A stretch of 61,676 nt of DNA from Rubrivirga marina (GTDB lineage Bacteria > Bacteroidota > Rhodothermia > Rhodothermales > Rubricoccaceae): NCBI RefSeq assembly GCF_002283365.1, contig NZ_MQWD01000001.1, positions 3,360,255 to 3,421,930 on the forward strand, read 5' to 3'. The position numbers and the translations under genes are program-made. A model generated the notes under the pieces. The model was not told the DNA's origin. It made no database searches and worked only from the letters and a program-made list of their open reading frames with translations. Positions 26,496-34,065 of the stretch are shown in pieces; the first letter of the stretch is position 1, and every line of letters begins with the position of its first letter.

Positions 26496-27215
26496 GTGGA
26501 CACGCCGGTGGTCCGTCGCGGACGGTGGCATCTTGCGGCGCACTTCCCTCCCGCTCCCCTGCCGTTCCAGCGATTCCGCGACTCGCTGCTCCCCCGCGCG
26601 CTCGGCCCCCTCGTGCCCGGCGCGATCGTCCGGGGGCCGACGCACGTCGAAGGCCGGCCCTGCCTCTACGTCACGGTCGATGACGGGCCCGACGCGGAGG
26701 GCTCGCCGCGCTGGCTCGACGTGCTCGCACGCCACGATGCGCGAGCCGTCTTCTTTCTGTCCGCGGGCCGGGCCAAAGATCACCCCGACCTCGTCCGCCA
26801 GTTCGCCGAGGCGGGGCACCGCGTGGGGAGCCACGGCGACGACCACGTGAGCGGGTGGAGATCGCCTCGCGCCGTCCGGGCCTCGTTCGAACGGGCCGAG
26901 CGGGTCCTCGAGTCGCTGGTACGCGCCCCCGTCCGGGACGTCCGGCCGCCGTACGGCCGGGTCACGCCCGGACTCGTCCGGTGGGCACGGGAGGGGCGTC
27001 GGCGGATCGTGCTCTGGGACCTCATGCCGGGCGACTTTTTACCTTCCCGGTCGCCGTCAGCGCTCGCGGACGAGATCGTTCGGCTCGTGCGGCCCGGCTC
27101 GATCCTCGCCCTCCACGACGGCCCCCCTGCGCGCCGGGCCGTCGCCGCGCTCGACCTCGCCTTGCCTCGGCTCGCCGCTGCGGGGTGGACCGTCCCCCTC
27201 CTCCCCGCCCCATGA
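26496..27215 (+). CDS. Polysaccharide deacetylase (NodB homology domain, CE4)
   Basis: A 239-residue metal-dependent deacetylase that removes N-acetyl groups from amino-sugar chains. All NodB motifs are present: motif 1 VTVDDGPD (Asp62, Asp63), motif 2 HRVGSHGDDH (metal His113 and His117), motif 3 RPPYG (Arg150), and motif 5 LALHDG (His207). GTG start at 26496. No signal peptide is evident, so it probably acts on a membrane-bound precursor in the cytoplasm or is anchored by partners. Its TGA overlaps the next gene's ATG (ATGA), coupling it to the second glycosyltransferase. Confidence 0.9.
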   Translation: MDTPVVRRGRWHLAAHFPPAPLPFQRFRDSLLPRALGPLVPGAIVRGPTHVEGRPCLYVTVDDGPDAEGSPRWLDVLARHDARAVFFLSAGRAKDHPDLVRQFAEAGHRVGSHGDDHVSGWRSPRAVRASFERAERVLESLVRAPVRDVRPPYGRVTPGLVRWAREGRRRIVLWDLMPGDFLPSRSPSALADEIVRLVRPGSILALHDGPPARRAVAALDLALPRLAAAGWTVPLLPAP

Positions 27216-28318
27216 CCGTAGCTCTCGCCCTCGTGTTCGGGGGCTACGTCGCGTTCCTGCTCGGCGTCGCCTGGCGAATCCGAACCCATCCTCCCATCGA
27301 GCCTCTCCCCGACGCGAAGCTCCCGACGGTCGCCGTCGTGGTCGCCGCGCGGGACGAGGAGGACTGCATCGGCCGCTGCCTCGACGCGCTCCAGGCCCAG
27401 GACTACCCGGCCGGCCGCCTCACGCTCGTCGTCGCCGACGACCACTCGACCGACGGGACCGCTGACGTCGTCCGTCAGCGTGCCGAGGCGGGCGGGCCGC
27501 ACACCGTCCGCTACCTCCGCGTGCCGGACCCCGTGGGTCACCTCCGTGGCAAGGCCCAGGCGCTCCACACCGCGTTCGAGGCGGTCGACGCCGACGTCGT
27601 CCTCATCACCGACGCCGACTGCGCGCCCGTCGCGACGTGGGCGCGGACGCTCGCGTCGGCGTTCGCGGACGAGACGGTCGGCATCGCGTGCGGCCTCGCG
27701 CGGCTGGTCGAACGGGACGGCCATCCGTTCGACCGGGTCCAGGCGCTTGATTGGGAGCTCCTGATCGGGACCGTCAGCTCGGCGGCGGAGTCGGGACGGC
27801 CAGCGACGGGGATGGGCAACAACATGGGCGTTCGGCGAGAGGCGTACCTCAGAGTCGGGGGCTACCCGGCGCTGCCTTTTTCGGTCACGGAGGACTTTAC
27901 GATCGTGCAGGCCGTCGCCAAGGCCGGCTGGCGCGTCCGCTTTCCCCTCGACGCGGCGGCCGTGGTGTGGTCGCTTCCGGCCGACAGCCTGCCCCAGGCC
28001 TACCGGCAGCGTCGGCGGTGGGCCCGAGGCGGGCTCAGCGGCGACCCGTGGGTGTTCCCGTTGTACGTCCTCCTGTTTGTCGTCCACGCGCTCCCCCTCG
28101 TCGGGCTGGCCGTCGCTCCGGGGGCGGCCATCGCCGCCCTCGCTGCAAAGGCCGTGGGCGACGGGGCCGCGCTGACCGCCCTCCGGCGTCGGGCAGGCGG
28201 GCGCGTCCACCTCGGGGCCTTGCTCGGGACGGTCGTATTCGTGACCGGCTACCTCGTCACGCTCCCCGCGGCCCTGGTCCTCAAACCCCAGATCGGCTGG
28301 AAGGGCCGGCGGCACTAA
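27212..28318 (+). CDS. Membrane glycosyltransferase, GT2 family (second)
   Basis: A 368-residue GT2 enzyme, paralogous to the first in the operon. N-terminal helix ~3-20, then VAVVVAARDEEDCIGRCLDA, VVADDHSTDGTADVV, DxD in LITDADC, catalytic TEDF, and the QRRRW acceptor motif (QRRRWARGGL). Three to four C-terminal helices follow. Glycosyltransferases with this layout transfer sugars to lipid or growing glycan at the inner membrane face. It begins in an ATGA overlap with the deacetylase. Two different GTs around one deacetylase suggest a product with at least two linkages. It is the last coupled gene. Confidence 0.88.
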   Translation: MTVALALVFGGYVAFLLGVAWRIRTHPPIEPLPDAKLPTVAVVVAARDEEDCIGRCLDALQAQDYPAGRLTLVVADDHSTDGTADVVRQRAEAGGPHTVRYLRVPDPVGHLRGKAQALHTAFEAVDADVVLITDADCAPVATWARTLASAFADETVGIACGLARLVERDGHPFDRVQALDWELLIGTVSSAAESGRPATGMGNNMGVRREAYLRVGGYPALPFSVTEDFTIVQAVAKAGWRVRFPLDAAAVVWSLPADSLPQAYRQRRRWARGGLSGDPWVFPLYVLLFVVHALPLVGLAVAPGAAIAALAAKAVGDGAALTALRRRAGGRVHLGALLGTVVFVTGYLVTLPAALVLKPQIGWKGRRH

Positions 28319-28369
28319 GGATCCCGCGGGGTGGGCGGCCCGTCTGTAGCTCCCCTTCTCCCCTGCCCC

Positions 28370-29188
28370 ATGTCGACCGCCACCTCGTCCGCCCGCCACG
28401 CCAAACGCCACCCCCTCGAAACGCTCGGCCGCGTCGGGTACGGGGTCAAAGGTGTGCTCTACGCTCTGCTCGGCGTCATCGCCCTCGACGCTGCGATCGG
28501 CCCCGAGGACCCCGAGGGCCAGGAGGGGGCGTTCGCGACGCTCGCCCAACAATCCTATGGCGAGGTCCTCCTGTGGGTCCTGGTCGTCGGCCTCGCGGCG
28601 TACGCGCTGTGGCGCGTCGTCCTCGCGATCACCGACCCCGAGGGCGAAGGCGACGACGTCGAGGGCGCCGGGAAACGGTTCTTCTACGTCGTGAGTGCCG
28701 TCGCGTACGGGAGCCTTGCCTACTCGGCCTACCGGGTCGTGTCAGGTGCCGGGCAGAGCAGCGGCGGGGGGGCTGAGGACCGCGCGCAGACTCTCCTTGG
28801 CCTGCCGGCCGGCCGGTGGATCGTCGGGCTCCTCGCGCTGGGCCTCCTCGGCTACGGCCTCTATCAATTTGTCCGGGCCTACCGAGCCTCGTTTATGAGC
28901 AACTTCCACCTCGACCAGCGCGCAGTCCAGCACCGCGACCTCATCAAGCGGGCCGGCCAGTGGGGGCTGAGCGCCCGGGGGGTGGTCTACGTCCTGACGG
29001 GCACGTTCATGGCCCAGGCCGCTCTCCGTGCCGACGCCGACGAGGCCGGCGGGCTCGACCAGGCGCTCGGGGCGCTCCAACGGCAGAGCTACGGCCCGTG
29101 GCTGCTGGGCCTGGTAGCGATCGGGTTCATCCTCTACGGTGCCTATTGCTGGGTAAACGCGAGGTACCGACGTTACGAGGGGCAGTAA
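28370..29188 (+). CDS. DUF1206 membrane protein
   Basis: A 272-residue inner-membrane protein made of three similar two-helix units, as in DUF1206: RVGYGVKGVLYALLGVIALD (~22-41), FYVVSAVAYGSLAYSAYRVV (~104-123) and WGLSARGVVYVLTGTFMAQA (~197-216), each followed by a second helix. The Gly-x-Gly-x-Lys/Arg-G-x-x-Y pattern marks each unit. No function is known for the family. It starts 51 bp after the second glycosyltransferase and may be the last gene of that operon. Confidence 0.85.
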   Translation: MSTATSSARHAKRHPLETLGRVGYGVKGVLYALLGVIALDAAIGPEDPEGQEGAFATLAQQSYGEVLLWVLVVGLAAYALWRVVLAITDPEGEGDDVEGAGKRFFYVVSAVAYGSLAYSAYRVVSGAGQSSGGGAEDRAQTLLGLPAGRWIVGLLALGLLGYGLYQFVRAYRASFMSNFHLDQRAVQHRDLIKRAGQWGLSARGVVYVLTGTFMAQAALRADADEAGGLDQALGALQRQSYGPWLLGLVAIGFILYGAYCWVNARYRRYEGQ

Positions 29189-29269
29189 CGGTCTAGCACT
29201 TATTCTCAAACCCCATTGAAACAATGCCATACGCCCCATAGCTTAAGCCACGTGTCCCCCTCCGTTCTC
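29189..29269 (+). promoter_or_regulatory. AT-richer leader before AP2 gene
   Basis: These 81 bp are markedly richer in A/T than the surroundings (ACTTATTCTCAAACC; ATAGCTTAAGCC), which is how promoters look in this genome. The region ends in a C-rich stretch and the ATG at 29270. Confidence 0.4.
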
Positions 29270-29800
29270 ATGCCCCGCGCGAAAGGTGTCATCCGGATCG
29301 ACTCCGACTCGACCCACGGGTGGCAGGTCCGGGTGTACCGGGACGGAAAAACGTTCTCGCGCCTGTTTTCCGACAAGAAGTGGGGCGGGCGCGACGAGGC
29401 CTTCGAAGCCGCAGCGACGTACCGGAAGGAGCTCATCGACGAGGTCTCGCAGCTCCCCGCGAAGCCGCGGCGACGTCGCCTGATCCGGTCCAACAAGAGC
29501 AACACGAGCGGCGTCGTCGGCGTCTCGCGGACCTACAAGCGCGACCGACGCGGCATCCGGCACGAGGTCTACGCGGTCTCCTGGAACCCGGAGCCCGGCG
29601 TCGCCCGCGGGACCTCGTTCTCGATCAAGCGCTACGGAGAGGACACGGCGTTCCGCCTCGCCTGCCAGCTCCGCTGGAAGAAGATGAAGGAGATCTACGG
29701 CGACCGCTACGATGTCGAGAGCTACCTCGACCTGTACCGCCAGAAGGCGGCGGTCGACGAGCGCGCGGAGAGGCGCCGCCGCGACAAGGGCGACGATTAG
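29270..29800 (+). CDS. Protein with two AP2/ERF-like DNA-binding domains
   Basis: A 176-residue basic protein. Residues ~5-53 (GVIRIDSDSTHGWQVRVYRD, then KKWGGRDEAFEAAATYRKEL) and ~77-139 (SNTSGVVGVSRTYKRDRRGI ... YAVSWNPEPG ... GEDTAFRLACQLR) both follow the AP2 plan of a three-strand sheet and one helix; the S-G-V-x-G-V-S start of the second is classic. Bacterial AP2 domains mostly occur in homing endonucleases or phages, but no HNH or other nuclease motif is present here. It may therefore be a DNA-binding protein. The C-terminus is rich in Arg/Lys/Asp. It ends in a 4-bp overlap with the convergent gntK. Confidence 0.75.
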   Translation: MPRAKGVIRIDSDSTHGWQVRVYRDGKTFSRLFSDKKWGGRDEAFEAAATYRKELIDEVSQLPAKPRRRRLIRSNKSNTSGVVGVSRTYKRDRRGIRHEVYAVSWNPEPGVARGTSFSIKRYGEDTAFRLACQLRWKKMKEIYGDRYDVESYLDLYRQKAAVDERAERRRRDKGDD

Positions 29801-30297
29801 GCCTCGACTCGGCGGCGGACCGTCTCGACGACTGCGTCCACCGGCTCGGTCCCGTCGAGGCGGAGCACGTCGGCCGGCGGTTCGAGCGCCGCGAACTGGC
29901 TCGAGGCCAGGCCCACCCCTGCGTAGTGCCCGCGCCGCCCGGCCAGCCGCGCCTCGATGACACCGCGGGGCACGTCGAGCCACGCCACGAACACCCGCGG
30001 CTGGCCAGCGGTGAGGCGCTCCCGATAGGACGCCTTGAGCGCCGAACACGCGAGGACGGTCGGCGGCCCCTCCTGCACGCGGTGGCGGATGAGCGCCGCG
30101 AGCCGGTCGAGCCACGGCGCGCGGTCCGCGTCGGTGAGACCCTCACCCCGGCTCATCTTGGTGCGCGCCGCGACGCTGTGGTGGTCGTCCGCGTCCTCGA
30201 ACGCCCAGCCGAGCGCGTCGGCCAGCCGTCGGCCGACCGTCGTCTTGCCGCTGCCCGCGACGCCGATGAGGAGGACGACGCGGGGGGTCGGGGTCAC
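29797..30297 (-). CDS. gntK: Gluconokinase
   Basis: GntK phosphorylates gluconate to 6-phosphogluconate with ATP, feeding the pentose-phosphate or Entner-Doudoroff routes. The 166-residue product (usual 160-175) starts with GTG and shows Walker A GVAGSGKTT (12-20), the DADDHHS segment near 35, LTDADRAPWLDRLAALI, CSALKASYRERL and the lid GRRGHYAGVGLASSQFAAL. It stands alone, convergent with the AP2 gene (4-bp overlap). Confidence 0.93.
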   Translation of the reverse strand: MTPTPRVVLLIGVAGSGKTTVGRRLADALGWAFEDADDHHSVAARTKMSRGEGLTDADRAPWLDRLAALIRHRVQEGPPTVLACSALKASYRERLTAGQPRVFVAWLDVPRGVIEARLAGRRGHYAGVGLASSQFAALEPPADVLRLDGTEPVDAVVETVRRRVEA

Positions 30298-30363
30298 GGA
30301 GGGTTCGCGGGCGATGGATCGGAGCGTGCGTACTCTCTCGGCGTCTCATCGGTCCCGCGCCTC

Positions 30364-30630
30364 GTGTCCAACCGCCGCCTCATCCGCCTCGCCCTGTTCG
30401 CCGTCCTTGCCGTCGTCGTCGTCTTCGCGCTGAGCGACGTGCTCGGGCTCCGGGCGTCGGACACGAGCGTGGTCTCGCCGAAGGGCTACGTGGGGATCTC
30501 GCACGGGAGCCATACCCATTACGTCCCGAACGGTTGGGACGGGAGCACGAGCATCTCGGACTTCCCCACGAGCCCGCCGCCCGAAGGCATGACGGTGGCC
30601 GAGGACGGACGGATCGTGCCGGTGGAGTAG
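30364..30630 (+). CDS. Small single-pass membrane protein, unknown
   Basis: An 88-residue protein starting at the GTG at 30364: a basic N-terminus (SNRRLIRLA), one hydrophobic helix (~9-27, LFAVLAVVVVFALSDVLGL), then a short exposed tail rich in His/Ser/Pro (GISHGSHTHYVPNGWDGS). The clear topology and codon use argue that it is real. I recognise no family. Its 3' end overlaps the opposite-strand lipoprotein gene by 112 bp, so one of the two ends may be shorter than drawn. Confidence 0.55.
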   Translation: MSNRRLIRLALFAVLAVVVVFALSDVLGLRASDTSVVSPKGYVGISHGSHTHYVPNGWDGSTSISDFPTSPPPEGMTVAEDGRIVPVE

Positions 30631-30998
30631 GCAGCGTACAGACCGTAGGGCGCTATCCGGATGCGGGTGGACACGACAGCCGCCGAGTCGCCATCGATGC
30701 GGAAATGGGCGTACCCGCGGTACGCTGGCTCGATGTAGCAACAGGCGACGAGCGTCCGCCCTCCACTCTCGACGGCGACAGCAGACTCGCCACGCGGCTC
30801 GACGGCGACCTCGGTCGTGCCCCCCGGCGGGATCGGCGGAAGCGCGTATCTCTCGCCGGTCACGGTCACGACGAGGTCTGATCGCTCGACAGGCCCGGCG
30901 TTTTCGACACGGACGAGCAGACCGGGCTCGCACCCGACGAGGATCAGCATCGCGCTGGCGGCGGTGGCTCGCCAGCACGACGCGATCGAATTACGCAC
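30519..30998 (-). CDS. Putative lipoprotein downstream of flotillin gene
   Basis: A 159-residue product starting at the GTG at 30998, with a leader and lipobox LVGC (MLILVGCEPG). Residues ~28-135 read like a small beta-sandwich (VRVENAGPVERSDLVVTVTG; GGTTEVAVEPRGESAVAVES; YAHFRIDGDSAAVVSTRIRI). The last ~25 residues lie antisense to the small membrane-protein gene and look less protein-like, so the true end may have shifted. The start overlaps the flotillin stop by 8 bp, which supports a three-gene operon NfeD-flotillin-lipoprotein. Function unknown. Confidence 0.5.
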   Translation of the reverse strand: MRNSIASCWRATAASAMLILVGCEPGLLVRVENAGPVERSDLVVTVTGERYALPPIPPGGTTEVAVEPRGESAVAVESGGRTLVACCYIEPAYRGYAHFRIDGDSAAVVSTRIRIAPYGLYAAYSTGTIRPSSATVMPSGGGLVGKSEMLVLPSQPFGT

Positions 30999-32523
30999 CC
31001 TCTTGGTCGCCGGGGGTCGGATCGACGAGCGAGGGAGGAGCGGCGCCGGAGGCCAGCGGGGTCGACCCGTCGCCCGAGGCGGACGTGGCCGGCGCCTGGC
31101 GGTCGGCCGTGAGACGCTGCGCGAGGGCAGCGAGGTCGACGCCCGCGATGCTCTTGACGAGCTCCGGCGTCGTCGCCATGAGCCCGGCGACCGTGTCGGT
31201 GATCCGGCGGACGCCCTGGCCCGAGCCCGTGTCCACAACGGTCAGGGAGCCGATCGACGCGAGCGGCTTGGCGACCTCTCGGGCCAGCTCCGGCATCATC
31301 TTGGCCAGGAGGTCGAGCACGGCGGCCTCGCCGAACTTCTCGAATGCCTCGGCCAGCTTCTCCTTGGCCTCGGCCTCGGCGAGCCCGCGCTGGCGGATCA
31401 CGTCGGCCTCGGCGAGACCCTCGGCGCGCGTCCCCTCCGCCCGGGCCTTGGCCTCGGCCTCGATCTCGAACTGCCGCGCCTCGGCCCGCCGCACCTGGCG
31501 GAGCTTGTCGGCCTCGGCGGCCTGCTCGACGGCGTAGCGGTCGGCGTCGGCCTTCTTCTTGACCTCCGAGTCGTACTGCTTCTCGCGGCGTTCGATCTCG
31601 AGCTTCTCGAGGTCCACCTCGCGCTGCTTCCGCACGAGCTCGACCTGCATCTGCTCTTCGACGACCGTCCGCTGGGACGTCGCCTCCTGGACGGAGTAGG
31701 CGAGGTCGGCTGCGGCCTTGGCCGTGTCCTGCTCCTGCTTGAACGCGGCGACCTTCAGCTCCTTCTCCTTGGTCGCCTCGGCCACGTTGGTGTCCCGGAC
31801 GAGCTCGGCCTTCTGGCCCTCCTCGTCGGCGTTGGCCTTCTTGATGCGGCTGTCCCGGAGCGCCTCCGCCTCGGCGATGTCGGCGTCGCGCTTGATCGCG
31901 GCGATGCGCGGCCGGCCGAGCGCCTCGAGGTACCCGTTCTTGTCGCGGACGTCCTTGATCGTGAAGCTCACGATCTGGAGGCCCATCTTCTTGAGGTCGC
32001 GCGCGGCGACCGACTGGACCTCCTGGGCGAACTTGTCTCGGTTCCGATAGACCTCCTCGACGGTGAGCGTGCCGAGGATGGCGCGGAGGTGACCCTCCAA
32101 CACCTCACGCGCTTCCGCACGGAGCTCCTCGTCGGGCTTGCCGAGGAACTGCTCGGCCGCCGTCGCGACGTCTTCGACCGACGAGCCCACCTTGATGACG
32201 GCCACTCCGTCGGTCATGACGGGCACGCCCTCGGCCGTGTAGACCTCCGGCGTCATGACGTCGAGCTTGTGGGAGAGCAGCGAGAGCTGCTCTCGCTGCT
32301 GGACGATCGGAACGATGAACGCGCCGCCCCCTCGGACGATCTTGACCTTCCGGGCCGACTCGTCGGTAAGGACGTTCTTTCCCCCCAACGCGGCGCCCGT
32401 GATGATCATGGCCTCGTCGGGCGAGACCGTTTTGTAGCGGCTCGCGACGAGCACGACGATCACGACGATCGTCGCGATCAGCACGACGGCGACGAGTCCA
32501 GTGGTTCCGAGGAGCTCTAACAT
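30991..32523 (-). CDS. Flotillin-family SPFH scaffold protein
   Basis: A 510-residue membrane scaffold organising lipid microdomains. N-terminal membrane helix ~7-27 (LVAVVLIATIVVIVVLVAS), SPFH/Band-7 domain ~45-215 (SPDEAMIITGAALGGKNVLT; VVSF-like IVSFTIKDVRDKNGYLEALG), a long Ala/Glu/Lys coiled coil ~215-405 with repeated AEA motifs, and a C-terminal region that ends in a Ser/Pro tail. This is the YuaG/FloT plan and length. The upstream NfeD gene is its usual partner (YuaF), 26 bp away, and a lipoprotein gene follows with an 8-bp overlap. Confidence 0.92.
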   Translation of the reverse strand: MLELLGTTGLVAVVLIATIVVIVVLVASRYKTVSPDEAMIITGAALGGKNVLTDESARKVKIVRGGGAFIVPIVQQREQLSLLSHKLDVMTPEVYTAEGVPVMTDGVAVIKVGSSVEDVATAAEQFLGKPDEELRAEAREVLEGHLRAILGTLTVEEVYRNRDKFAQEVQSVAARDLKKMGLQIVSFTIKDVRDKNGYLEALGRPRIAAIKRDADIAEAEALRDSRIKKANADEEGQKAELVRDTNVAEATKEKELKVAAFKQEQDTAKAAADLAYSVQEATSQRTVVEEQMQVELVRKQREVDLEKLEIERREKQYDSEVKKKADADRYAVEQAAEADKLRQVRRAEARQFEIEAEAKARAEGTRAEGLAEADVIRQRGLAEAEAKEKLAEAFEKFGEAAVLDLLAKMMPELAREVAKPLASIGSLTVVDTGSGQGVRRITDTVAGLMATTPELVKSIAGVDLAALAQRLTADRQAPATSASGDGSTPLASGAAPPSLVDPTPGDQEGA

Positions 32524-32549
32524 GGGGATGGGGGGCTGAGTGGGTGTGT

Positions 32550-33143
32550 CTAGGCGCGCGTCTGGAGCCGGGGCGGCAGGCCCACCTGCTCCGGCGACTC
32601 CGCGAAGTCGTCGGTGTCGAGCGGCGCGACGCGGAGGACGCCGTCGGCGTCGACTTCCACGACGACGACGCGCGTGCCCGTGGGGATGGCGTGGCCCGAG
32701 AAGGACGCCGCCGTCTGGAACGTGGTGCTGGCGCCCATGCGGACCACGACCTCGCCGAACCCGCCCTCTGGGACGCCGGTCGCCAGCTCGCCGGTCTTGC
32801 CGGCGTACTCGCGCACCGAGAACCCCGTCGAGTTCTCGCTCTGCTGCATCGGCTTGACGTAGACCACGTGGAGCACCACCGCCCCCACGACGCCGACGAG
32901 AACGGCGACCGCGACCTCAGGGGCCGTCGCCAGCCCGGCGTACGTATCGAGCAAGACGCCGGCCCCGCCGAAGAGCGTCACCCCGGCGACGGACGAGAGC
33001 GGGTCGAACGCGTCCCCGAGGTCGAGGGCCTCGAGCGCGCCGTCGAGCGCGTCCAGGGCCGCCTCCAACACCTCGCCCACCACGAGGAGCACGAGGGTAA
33101 CGGCGAAGCCGCCGATGAGGCAGAACCAGTAGAGGGGCGGCAT
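32550..33143 (-). CDS. NfeD/YuaF-like membrane protein with OB-fold domain
   Basis: A 197-residue inner-membrane partner of flotillin. Helices at ~4-26 (YWFCLIGGFAVTLVLLVVGE), ~52-67 and ~75-95 are followed by a cytoplasmic-side OB-fold ~110-180 (GKTGELATGVPEGGFGEVVV; GTRVVVVEVDADGVLRVAPL). YuaF works with YuaG in membrane fluidity and stress adaptation. The serine-protease half seen in long NfeD proteins is missing, as in short members. First gene of the flotillin operon; ATG start at 33143. Confidence 0.85.
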   Translation of the reverse strand: MPPLYWFCLIGGFAVTLVLLVVGEVLEAALDALDGALEALDLGDAFDPLSSVAGVTLFGGAGVLLDTYAGLATAPEVAVAVLVGVVGAVVLHVVYVKPMQQSENSTGFSVREYAGKTGELATGVPEGGFGEVVVRMGASTTFQTAASFSGHAIPTGTRVVVVEVDADGVLRVAPLDTDDFAESPEQVGLPPRLQTRA

Positions 33144-33296
33144 CGGTGCGCGGGGAGGATGACCCGGCTACGGCCCCAGCGGCCAGGGGTTACGGAGCCA
33201 TTCCCGGCCAATCTAGCGGCGAGACTCCGAACGCACGCGCCCCTGACGCCGCCCGTGAGGACGGCATCGGGGACGGTCGGGTTGGAGCCGGACGAC

Positions 33297-33419
33297 TTAG
33301 ATGTAGAGTGAGTCGAGGATCGCGTGCCGGGGCGTCGGGTGAGCCTTCGCGAGGAAGACCGACGACGCGAGACACGCCAAGCCGATCACGGCCATCAGGC
33401 TGAGGCGAGCGGGCGTCAT
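33297..33419 (-). CDS. Possible 40-residue membrane or exported peptide
   Basis: A short reading frame from ATG at 33419 to TAA at 33297. It encodes MTPARLSLMAVIGLACLASS, then VFLAKAHPTPRHAILDSLYI. The basic start followed by a hydrophobic core resembles a signal peptide or single helix. It lies in an otherwise empty gap upstream of the NfeD gene. Codons favour G/C in third positions, but the length gives little statistical support. Confidence 0.4.
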   Translation of the reverse strand: MTPARLSLMAVIGLACLASSVFLAKAHPTPRHAILDSLYI

Positions 33420-33719
33420 AGCAGGAGGGGTGTGACGATGGAAGCGCTTTTCTCAAAGATCGAGCCTGATTGCTCCCTCCCCTTGCAGCCGGTTGCGAAT
33501 CGACGAAATGAGCCGCTGAGCGGACGAACTCCGTGACTGAACGCTCGCGATCTCTGCCGGTGACCCGCCTAGGCTTTGACTTCGGGCGTCAATTCTTCCC
33601 CTCTACTCTTTCGAGGTCGCCCCACAAGGGATCCAACCGACTCTGCGTCTCTATAACGTCTCGCTTGGCAGATTGCCCTGCCGAACCTTCTCACCACCTC
33701 CCATCGACCTCCTATCTCT
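33420..33719. promoter_or_regulatory. 300-bp gap with lower GC, likely promoters
   Basis: No convincing gene. Base composition drops here (for example AAGCGCTTTTCTCAAAGATC; CTTTGACTTCGGGCGTCAAT), and the stretch ends in a C/T-rich leader before the ATG at 33720. A TTTG at about 33575 followed by TACTCTTTC near 33606 loosely resembles the TTTG/TAnnTTTG promoter of Bacteroidota. It probably drives the plus-strand gene at 33720 and perhaps the minus-strand peptide. Confidence 0.4.
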
Positions 33720-34061
33720 ATGGCCAAATCCACAAGCGCTCCGAAGTTTGACATGGACGTCGTAAACAAAAAGGAAGCGGCGAACATCCTCAAGACGTCC
33801 CGCCAGCGTGGGTCCCGTACGTCCAAGTACACGCCGGTCTACGAGAGCATCTCCGACCTGAAGAGCGGCGACTTCCTCGTCCTTCGCTCACTCGAGAAGA
33901 GCTCGAAGCTGGGCATCTACCAGGGCGTCAAGCGGAACTTCGGCGACGACATCAAGATGGCGTCGGCCCGGGATCAGGACGCCGACGGAGAGCACTACAC
34001 CGTCGTGATCGGGAAGGCGACCGATCATGACGAGATGCGCGAGATGGCGAAGCGCGGCTGA
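33720..34061 (+). CDS. Conserved-looking basic protein, unknown function
   Basis: A 113-residue soluble protein, ATG start, rich in Lys/Arg/Asp. The N-terminal ~45 residues (DMDVVNKKEAANILKTSRQR, then GSRTSKYTPVYESI) look partly disordered; the middle has a compact beta-rich segment (SGDFLVLRSLEKSSKLGIYQ). The C-terminus, EHYTVVIGKATDHDEMREMA, gives a strand and a helix. I recognise no family. Unlike its neighbours it has many Lys/Ser/Ile codons, in keeping with the AT-richer leader before it. It ends 4 bp from the convergent carbonic-anhydrase gene. Confidence 0.6.
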   Translation: MAKSTSAPKFDMDVVNKKEAANILKTSRQRGSRTSKYTPVYESISDLKSGDFLVLRSLEKSSKLGIYQGVKRNFGDDIKMASARDQDADGEHYTVVIGKATDHDEMREMAKRG

Positions 34062-34065
34062 GCGC

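Noticed and set aside
30817-32520. A 567-codon plus-strand frame opposite flotillin
   Set aside because: Leu/Val/Glu/Arg-rich mirror of the flotillin coiled coil with no recognisable fold.
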